Assembly: GCA_964533585.1 (NCBI GenBank)
Contig: CAZHMM010000110.1
Location: 1-12,648 of the forward strand
DNA length: 12,648 bases
Origin: Elioraea sp964533585
GTDB taxonomy: Bacteria; Pseudomonadota; Alphaproteobacteria; Acetobacterales; Acetobacteraceae
Direction of reading: 5' to 3'
Part shown: positions 7,042 to 12,648 of the stretch, one piece after another
How the letters are laid out: every line of letters starts with the position of its first letter
Position numbering within the stretch: the first letter of the stretch is position 1
Made by a program: the position numbers and the translations under genes
The notes under the pieces: generated by a model
What the model was told of the DNA's origin: nothing
Seen by the model: only the letters and a program-made list of their open reading frames with translations
Databases searched by the model: none

Positions 7042-8508
7042 ATGATCCGCACGCTCTCGTTGATCCTGGTGGCCCTGTCTGCGGTGGCCTGCGCCGATGC
7101 GCCGGCGATGCGGGCCGAGTCCGTGCCGGCGAACGACGCGCCCGTCCCGGCGGTGCTGGAACTCGCCCAGGCGCCGGTCGTGCCGGCGACGCGGGCCGAA
7201 CTCGCCGCGACCTTCGCGCCCGTGGTGCGCGCGGCCGCCCCCGCCGTGGTCAACATCCTGACCCGCCGCACCGTGCGCACCGCACCGCCGATGCTGGCCG
7301 ACCCGTTCTTCCGCCGCTTCTTCGGCCTCGACCCCGACGGCCCCTTCGCGCCGCGCGAGCGGGTGCAGACCAGCCTCGGCTCGGGCGTGATCGTCGATCC
7401 CTCGGGCGTGATCGTCACCAACAATCACGTGATCGGCGAGGCGGACGAGATCACGGTGGTGCTGTCGGACCGGCGCGAGTTCAACGCCACGATCCTCGGC
7501 CGCGACCCGCGCACCGACCTTGCCGTGCTGCGCATTTCCGCGGGCGCCGAACGTCTGCCGGCGCTCGCCTTCCGCGACAGCGACGAGATCGAGGTCGGCG
7601 ACATCGTGCTGGCGATCGGCAACCCGTTCGGCGTCGGCCAGACGGTGACGCAGGGGATCGTCTCGGCGCTCGCGCGCACAGGCGTCGGCATCACCGACTA
7701 CCGCTTCTTCATCCAGACCGATGCGGCGATCAATCCGGGCAATTCGGGCGGCGCGCTGGTCACCACCGACGGCCGGCTGATCGGCATCAACACGGCGATC
7801 TTCAGCCGCGGCGGCGGCTCGATCGGCATCGGCTTCGCGATCCCGTCCAACATGGTGCGCGCGGTGGTGGCGGGCTTCACCGGGGCGGGGCTCGCGCGCC
7901 CCTGGCTCGGCGCGCGCACCGACAGCGTCACCGCCGAGATGGCCGGCGCGCTCGGCCTGCCGCGGCCCGCGGGCGCGATCGTCGCCGATGTCGCGCCGGG
8001 CAGCCCGGCGGCGCGTGCGGGGCTGCGCCGCGGCGACGTGATCGTCGCACTCGACGGCCGCGCGGTGGAGGACAGCGAGGCGCTGCGCTTCCGCCTCGCC
8101 ACTCAGCCCCCTCGCGGCACCGCACGGCTGAGCGTGCTGCGCGGCGGACGGGAGACGGCGCTGTCGCTGCCGCTCGAGCCGCCGCCGGAACGGCCGGCGC
8201 GCGAGGCGACGCTGCTGCGCGGCAACCACGCGTTTGCCGGCGCCGAGGTGGGCAATCTCTCGCCCGCGCTCGCCGACGAGCTCGGCCTCGACCTCCTGGA
8301 AACGGGCGTGGCCGTGATCGACGTGCGCGAGGGCTCGCCCGCCGCGCGCGTCGGCCTGCGTCCCGGCGATGTCATCCTGCGCGTCGCCGGCACGGAGGTG
8401 CGCAGCGTGCGCGACCTGCTTGCCGCGCTCCAGGCGCGCAGGCCGGGTCCGTTCCGCGCCGCGATCCGCCGCGAGGGGCGGGTGATGGAGGCGACACTTG
8501 CCGGCTGA
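7042..8508 (+). CDS. HtrA/DegP-family periplasmic serine protease with two PDZ domains
   Basis: This 488-residue envelope quality-control protease cleaves misfolded exported proteins. The leader MIRTLSLILVALSAVAC is followed by an Ala/Pro-rich linker to about residue 50. Cleavage could be by signal peptidase I (ACA-D) or, less typically, by signal peptidase II at C17, because AVAC is a poor lipobox. The trypsin-like domain carries the triad H129 (TNNHVIG), D159 (RTDLAVL) and S235 (NPGNSGGAL). The LA loop FFRRFFGLD is present. PDZ1 spans about 288-385 (GSPAARAGLRRGDVIVALDG) and PDZ2 about 400-488 (GSPAARVGLRPGDVILRV), so the layout matches DegP/DegQ. The ATG at 7042 is chosen because it gives the signal peptide at residue 1; its ribosome site (GGGG) is weak. 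A TTG at 6979 would add 21 non-leader residues inside the upstream gene. Confidence 0.95.
   Translation: MIRTLSLILVALSAVACADAPAMRAESVPANDAPVPAVLELAQAPVVPATRAELAATFAPVVRAAAPAVVNILTRRTVRTAPPMLADPFFRRFFGLDPDGPFAPRERVQTSLGSGVIVDPSGVIVTNNHVIGEADEITVVLSDRREFNATILGRDPRTDLAVLRISAGAERLPALAFRDSDEIEVGDIVLAIGNPFGVGQTVTQGIVSALARTGVGITDYRFFIQTDAAINPGNSGGALVTTDGRLIGINTAIFSRGGGSIGIGFAIPSNMVRAVVAGFTGAGLARPWLGARTDSVTAEMAGALGLPRPAGAIVADVAPGSPAARAGLRRGDVIVALDGRAVEDSEALRFRLATQPPRGTARLSVLRGGRETALSLPLEPPPERPAREATLLRGNHAFAGAEVGNLSPALADELGLDLLETGVAVIDVREGSPAARVGLRPGDVILRVAGTEVRSVRDLLAALQARRPGPFRAAIRREGRVMEATLAG
8487..8491 (+). promoter_or_regulatory. Ribosome-binding site fixing the TTG start of rarA
   Basis: GGAGG lies 6 nt before the TTG at 8498 and is inside the last codons of the protease gene. 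This supports the unusual start codon and indicates translational coupling, since the start lies 11 nt inside the upstream gene. Confidence 0.65.
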
Positions 8509-9826
8509 CGCCGACCTGTTCGGCGTCGAGACGACCGTGCCGCCGGTGCGCGATGACCCCTCGCGCCCGCTCGCCGACCGGCTGCGGCCGCGGACCCTGG
8601 AGGATGTGGTCGGCCAGGATCACCTCACCGGGCCCGAGGGTGCGATCACCCGCATGCTGGCGCAGGGCAGCCTGTCCTCCATCGTGCTCTGGGGCCCGCC
8701 CGGGGTCGGCAAGACGACGATCGCCCGGCTGCTTGCCGAGCGCGCGGGGCTCGCCTTCGTCGCGCTCTCGGCGGTGTTCTCCGGGGTCGCCGATCTCAAG
8801 CGTGCCTTCGAGGATGCGCGCAAGCGCCGTGCCGCCGGCAAGCGCACGCTGCTGTTCGTCGACGAGATCCACCGCTTCAACCGCGCCCAGCAGGACGGCT
8901 TCCTGCCGGTGGTGGAGGACGGCACGGTGGTGCTGGTCGGCGCCACCACCGAGAACCCCTCCTTCGAGCTGAACGGCGCGCTCTTGTCGCGCTGCCGCGT
9001 GCTGGTGCTGAAGCGGCTGGACGAGCCGGCGCTGGAGGCGCTGCTCGCCCGCGCCGAGCTGCTCGCGGGTCGTTCCCTGCCCGTGACGGCCGAGGCACGC
9101 GCGGTGCTGTGCGCCATGGCGGACGGTGACGGGCGGTACCTGCTCAACCTCGCGGAACAGCTTCTTGCGCTGCCGGCCGGGACCGAACCGCTCGGCCCGG
9201 ACGGGCTCGCGCGCGTGCTGGAGCGGCGCGCCGCGCTGTACGACAAGGATCGCGAGGAGCACTACAATCTCATTTCGGCCTTGCACAAGTCGATGCGCGG
9301 CTCCGACCCGGATGCCGCGCTCTACTGGCTCGCGCGCATGATCGTCGGCGGCGAGGACCCGCGCTACATCGCCCGCCGCGTGCTCCGTTTCGCCTCCGAG
9401 GATGTCGGGCTCGCCGACCCGACGGCGATCCACGCGGCGCTCGCGGCGTGGGAGACCTACGAACGGCTCGGCAGCCCGGAGGGCGAGCTCGCGATCGCCC
9501 AGGCGGTGCTGCACCTCGCCTCGGCGCCCAAATCGAATGCCGCCTATGTCGCGTGGGGGGCGGCGCAGCGCGCGGCGCGCGAGACCGGCTCGCTGATGCC
9601 GCCCAAGCACATCCTCAACGCGCCGACGCGGATGATGCAGGAGCTCGGCTACGCCAAGGGCTATGCCTACGACCACGACACCGAGGAGGGGTTCTCGGGC
9701 CAGGACTACTTCCCCGAGGAGATGCAGCGGCCGCGCTTCTATCGCCCGACCACGCGCGGCCGCGAGGCGGCGATCGCCGAGCGGCTCGCCGAGTGGGATC
9801 GGCTCAGGCGGAAGCAGCGCACATGA
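8498..9826 (+). CDS. rarA: Replication-associated recombination protein A (RarA/MgsA)
   Basis: This AAA+ ATPase of the RarA/WRNIP1 family acts at stalled replication forks, works with single-strand-binding protein and resembles clamp-loader subunits. At 442 residues it is close to the 447 of E. coli RarA. The N-terminus has PLADRLRPRTLEDVVGQDHL, the standard RarA entry motif. Walker A is GPPGVGKTT (66-74), Walker B is LLFVDEIHRFN with D122-E123, and sensor 1 is in GATTENPSFELN. The C-terminal MgsA-type region shows ISALHKSMRGSDPDAALYWL, then MIVGGEDPRYIARRVL and ASEDVGLADP. All motifs are intact. The TTG start has GGAGG 6 nt upstream and overlaps the protease gene by 11 nt. The stop overlaps the next start as ATGA. 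Confidence 0.96.
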   Translation: MPADADLFGVETTVPPVRDDPSRPLADRLRPRTLEDVVGQDHLTGPEGAITRMLAQGSLSSIVLWGPPGVGKTTIARLLAERAGLAFVALSAVFSGVADLKRAFEDARKRRAAGKRTLLFVDEIHRFNRAQQDGFLPVVEDGTVVLVGATTENPSFELNGALLSRCRVLVLKRLDEPALEALLARAELLAGRSLPVTAEARAVLCAMADGDGRYLLNLAEQLLALPAGTEPLGPDGLARVLERRAALYDKDREEHYNLISALHKSMRGSDPDAALYWLARMIVGGEDPRYIARRVLRFASEDVGLADPTAIHAALAAWETYERLGSPEGELAIAQAVLHLASAPKSNAAYVAWGAAQRAARETGSLMPPKHILNAPTRMMQELGYAKGYAYDHDTEEGFSGQDYFPEEMQRPRFYRPTTRGREAAIAERLAEWDRLRRKQRT

Positions 9827-10604
9827 GCGCCGTCGAGACCCGAACCGTCGCCGAGGACGAGGCGGAAATCCGGCTGGACCGCTGGTTCCGCCGCCATTTC
9901 CCGGGCCTCACCCATGGCGCGCTCGCCAAGCTGCTGCGCACCGGGCAGGTGCGCGTGGACGGCAGGCGCGCCGAGACCGGCACCCGCCTCGCGCCGGGGC
10001 AGAGCGTCCGCGTCCCGCCGCTCGGCGAGCTCGATGCGCCGAGACCGAAACGAACGCTCCGGGTCGATCCGCGCGACGCGAAGGATCTCGAGCGCCTGGT
10101 GCTCTACCGTGACGCCAGCGTGCTCGTGCTCGACAAGCCGTTCGGCCTGCCGGTGCAGGGCGGGCCCGGGATCGTGAAGAGCCTCGATGCGCTGCTCGAT
10201 GCGCTGCGCTTCGGGGCGGACGAGCGGCCGCGGCTGGTGCACCGGCTCGACCGCGACACCACCGGCGTGCTGCTGCTCGCGCGCACGGCCGGGGCTGCGA
10301 GCCGGCTCGCCGCGTCGTTCCGCTCGCGCGACGCCGAGAAGACCTATTGGGCGGTGACCGTGGGCGTGCCGAGGCCGCGCGAGGGTCGGATCGACGCGCC
10401 GCTCGCCAAGCGCGCCGGCCCGCGCGGCGAGCGCGTCACGCTCGCCGGCCGCGACGAGGCGGACGCCGCGCACGCGATCACCGAGTTCCGTACGCTCGAT
10501 GCGGCGGGACGGCGCGCGGCCTGGCTGGAACTCTCGCCGCTGACCGGGCGGACGCATCAGCTGCGCGTGCACTGCGTCGGGATCGGCTGCCCGATCCTGG
10601 GCGA
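9823..10604 (+). CDS. RluA-family 23S rRNA pseudouridine synthase, RluC-like (3' end lost in assembly gap)
   Basis: This enzyme isomerises specific uridines to pseudouridine in RNA, most likely 23S rRNA. The ATG overlaps the rarA stop (ATGA), so translation is coupled. An S4 RNA-binding domain covers about residues 16-68 (RLDRWFRRHFPGLTHGAL and RTGQVRVDGRRAETGTRL). The catalytic domain begins near residue 90 with VLYRDASVLVLDKPFGLPV. The catalytic aspartate is D143 in HRLDRDTTGVLLLA. The later motif GRTHQLRVHC is followed by IGCPILG and half a codon (GA), where family members continue G-D-x-x-Y-G. There are 260 complete codons before the N run. RluC proteins are around 320 residues, so roughly 60 or more C-terminal residues are missing. 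This looks like an assembly break rather than a pseudogene. RluC over RluD is suggested only by overall layout. Confidence 0.92.
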
Positions 10605-10704
10605 NNNNNNNNNNNNNNNNNNNNNNNNNNNNNNNNNNNNNNNNNNNNNNNNNNNNNNNNNNNNNNNNNNNNNNNNNNNNNNNNNNNNNNNNNNNNNNNN
10701 NNNN
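10605..10704. other. Assembly gap: 100 consecutive N
   Basis: Exactly 100 undetermined bases are flanked by two different open genes. A round 100 is a common scaffolder placeholder, so true length and even adjacency are unknown. The missing synthase tail (about 180 nt or more) plus the missing start of the AsmA gene would not fit in 100 bp. Confidence 0.99.
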
Positions 10705-10705
10705 G

Positions 10706-12648
10706 CTGCTGCTGCTGGCGGTGGCCGGGGCGGGCATCTTCCTCGCCACCTTCGACCCGGAAGCCTACAAGCCGCGCATCCAGCAGGCGGCCAAGCAGGC
10801 GACGGGGCGCGATCTGGTGCTGGAGGGGCCGATCCGGCTCCGCCCGTCGCTGAGGCCGACGCTTGAAGCGGAGCGCGTGTCCTTCGCCAACGCCGCCTGG
10901 GGCAGCCGGCCGGAGATGGCGAAGCTCGCCTCGCTGGAGGTCGCGCTCTCGGTGCTGCCGCTGATCCGCGGCGAGGTCGCGGTCGAGCGGATCGTGCTGG
11001 TCGAGCCCGACATCCTGCTCGAGACCGACGCGCAGGGCCGCGCCAACTGGGAGCTCCTGCCGGCGCCCGGCGCGCCGGTCGAGCCGCCCCCGGCGCCAGG
11101 CCAGCCTCGGCCCGAGCGCGGCGCGCCGCCGCAGATCGCGATCGGTGACCTCCGAATCGAGCGTGGCACGGTCGCCTTCCGTGACGGCCGCGGCGGCGAG
11201 ACGATCACGCTCGCGATCCCCCGTCTTGAGGCCGCGATCCCTGCCGGGCAGCCGATGCGGCTCGATCTCGACGCGGCGCTCGACGGCACCGCATTCACGG
11301 TCGCGGGCACCGCCGGGCCGCTCGCCCGCCTGCTCGATCCGGCCGCGCGCACGCCGTTCCCGGTGGACGTCACGGTCGCGCTGGCCGGAGCGCGCGTGGC
11401 GCTCAAGGGCACGATCACCGAGCCGATGGCGGGCAAGGGCTACGACATGACCGTCGAGGCGAGCGTGCCGGAACTTGCGCGCCTCGCCGCGCTGGTTCCC
11501 GGCGCGCCGCCGGTGCCGCCGCTGCGCGGGATCGAGCTCTCGGTCGCCGCGCGGGATGCCGGCGCGCCGATTCCGGAACTGCGCGCGCTGCGGCTGGCGC
11601 TTGCCGAGAGCGATCTTTCGGCGCTGGTGCCCGGCGTGACGGTGCGGCGGATCGAGATCGCCGCGCCCGACACCAACGCGCCGATCCGCCTCGCCGGTGA
11701 GGCGGTGGTGAACGCGACGCCGGCCCGCGTCGAGGGCACGCTCGGCCCGCTGGCCGCGCTGCTGCCGGGGGCCGCCGAGCGCGCCGCGTGGCCGGTCGAG
11801 GTCACGCTTGCCGCTGCCGGCGCCCAGGCGGCGATCAAGGGCAGCGTGATGAACCCGGCCTCGCCCGCGCCGACGGCGGACGTGGCGGTCGATCTGCGCG
11901 TGCCCGACCTTGCCGCGCTGTCGCGCCTCGCCGGCACGGCGCTGCCGCCGCTGAAGGAGATCACCTTCACCGGCAAGGTGAGCGGTCCCGGAAACCGCGG
12001 CCAGGTCACGCTCGCCGACATGGCGCTCAAGGCTGCCGGGTCCGATCTCGGCGGCACGGTCACGGTGACGCCTGCGCCGCGGATGCGGGTCGAGGCGCGA
12101 CTTCGGGGCGATCTCGTCGACGCCGATGCGTTGATGGCGGCACTCGGCAACGGGCAGCCCGCCGCAGCCACGGCCCCCACCCCCGCGGCGCCGGCCGCGC
12201 GCCCCGCTGCGCGCGCGCGCCTGATCCCGGACGATCCGCTGCCGCTCGACGCGCTGCGCGACGCGGACGCGTCGGTGCAGGTGCAGCTCGCGGCGCTCCG
12301 CCTGGGCGGGGCGGAGTACCGCGAGATTGCCGGCACGCTGGCGCTCGATCGCGGCAATCTGCGGCTCGATCCGCTGAACGCGACCGTGCCGGGCGGGGCG
12401 GTGACGCTGCGCCTGACCATGGATGCGTCGCGGCCCGAGCCGCCGGTGCGCATCCAGCTCTCCGCGCCTTCGATGGAACTCAGGCAGCTGCTCGCGACCT
12501 ACGGCGGTGGCTACCGCGTCGGCGGCCAGGTCGAGCTCGATGCCGACCTGCGCGGCACCGGGTCGACGCCGCACCGGATCGCCTCCACGCTGGATGGGCA
12601 TCTCGGCCTCGCCGGCGCCAATCTCGACATCGACAACCGGCTGATCGA
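10706..12648 (+). CDS. AsmA-family envelope protein (open at both ends)
   Basis: The frame has no stop from the end of the gap to the window edge, giving 647 codons. It begins within a Leu-rich inner-membrane anchor (LLLLAVAGAGIFLATF). The typical AsmA N-terminal pattern follows: DPEAYKPRIQQAAKQATGRD, LEGPIRLRPSLRPTLE, FANAAWGSRPEMAKLASLEV, then VERIVLVEPDILLETDAQGR. The rest alternates short beta-strand-like segments in long repeats, as expected of proteins that form a lipid-carrying groove between inner and outer membrane. An Ala/Pro linker lies near 12165-12225. The AsmA C-terminal pattern (LRLDPLNATVPGGAVTLRL) begins near 12358, so perhaps 150 further residues lie beyond the edge. AsmA-like proteins are linked to outer-membrane assembly and phospholipid transport. 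The start codon is hidden in or beyond the gap. Confidence 0.88.
   Translation, partial: MLLLAVAGAGIFLATFDPEAYKPRIQQAAKQATGRDLVLEGPIRLRPSLRPTLEAERVSFANAAWGSRPEMAKLASLEVALSVLPLIRGEVAVERIVLVEPDILLETDAQGRANWELLPAPGAPVEPPPAPGQPRPERGAPPQIAIGDLRIERGTVAFRDGRGGETITLAIPRLEAAIPAGQPMRLDLDAALDGTAFTVAGTAGPLARLLDPAARTPFPVDVTVALAGARVALKGTITEPMAGKGYDMTVEASVPELARLAALVPGAPPVPPLRGIELSVAARDAGAPIPELRALRLALAESDLSALVPGVTVRRIEIAAPDTNAPIRLAGEAVVNATPARVEGTLGPLAALLPGAAERAAWPVEVTLAAAGAQAAIKGSVMNPASPAPTADVAVDLRVPDLAALSRLAGTALPPLKEITFTGKVSGPGNRGQVTLADMALKAAGSDLGGTVTVTPAPRMRVEARLRGDLVDADALMAALGNGQPAAATAPTPAAPAARPAARARLIPDDPLPLDALRDADASVQVQLAALRLGGAEYREIAGTLALDRGNLRLDPLNATVPGGAVTLRLTMDASRPEPPVRIQLSAPSMELRQLLATYGGGYRVGGQVELDADLRGTGSTPHRIASTLDGHLGLAGANLDIDNRLI
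11252..11548 (+). repeat. AsmA internal protein repeat, copy A (99 residues)
   Basis: This segment starts PMRLDLDAAL, contains AGPLARLLDPAA and VDVTVALAGARVALKG, and ends near PPLRGIELSVA. It aligns with copy B at 11681-11977, with one short insertion and one deletion that cancel. About half of the first 58 aligned residues are identical by eye. Confidence 0.7.
11681..11977 (+). repeat. AsmA internal protein repeat, copy B (99 residues)
   Basis: This segment starts PIRLAGEAVV, contains LGPLAALLPGAA and VEVTLAAAGAQAAIKG, and ends near PPLKEITFTGK. It is the same length as copy A and begins 429 bp downstream of it in the same frame. Divergence suggests an old in-gene duplication rather than a recent one. 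Confidence 0.7.

Noticed and set aside
6385..8229. 614-codon open frame on the - strand across the hypothetical and protease genes
   Set aside because: It is antisense to the HtrA-type gene with a complete catalytic triad. Its composition is dominated by Arg, Ala, Gly and His, with no recognisable motif.
9448..10866. One continuous + strand protein running from inside rarA through the N gap
   Set aside because: The part before 9823 is a shadow frame within rarA. The part after the gap is in a different frame from the AsmA coding sequence, and N bases hide any stops.
10478..12601. 707-codon open frame on the - strand across the gap and the AsmA gene
   Set aside because: It passes through 100 N, so it is not a real continuous frame, and the opposite strand encodes a recognisable AsmA-family protein.

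Overview
The window is a very GC-rich, densely packed stretch in which every convincing gene reads on the + strand. The gene families, strong G/C bias at third codon positions and occasional TTG starts suggest an alphaproteobacterium, plausibly of the Acetobacteraceae/Rhodospirillales type. That placement is inferred from style and gene content, not from a marker gene. A run of exactly 100 N (10605-10704) shows that this is a draft assembly with a scaffold join.

Region 1 (start to 6415) is a catabolic operon. It holds a MalK/UgpC-type ATPase cut by the left edge, a secreted substrate-binding protein with a Tat-like leader, two MalF/MalG-type permeases, an enolase-superfamily (mandelate racemase-like) acid-sugar dehydratase and a D-2-hydroxyacid dehydrogenase. 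Spacings run from 4 to 62 nt with ribosome sites in place, so one transcript is likely. The simplest reading is uptake of a carbohydrate or sugar acid followed by dehydration and a redox step. The substrate cannot be read from the sequence. A 17-bp hairpin sits just behind the binding-protein stop codon and probably sets its expression above that of the permeases. Both enzymes depart from their textbook motifs (LEID for EEP in the dehydratase, SxGxxA for GxGxxG in the dehydrogenase), so this operon is the best candidate here for an undescribed pathway.

Region 2 (6416-10604) is a housekeeping cluster: a possible TATAAT promoter, an unrecognised 159-residue protein, an HtrA/DegP-type protease with two PDZ domains, RarA, and an RluA-family pseudouridine synthase. 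The last three are coupled by an 11-nt overlap and an ATGA overlap. The synthase is cut by the N gap.

Region 3 (10705 to end) is an AsmA-family envelope protein open at both ends. It enters inside its N-terminal membrane anchor and runs off the right edge, and it carries a clear internal duplication. The gap is probably a placeholder: 100 bp cannot hold the missing end of the synthase plus the missing start of the AsmA gene. Adjacency of regions 2 and 3 should therefore not be assumed. No tRNA, rRNA, CRISPR, insertion sequence or convincing intrinsic terminator was seen.
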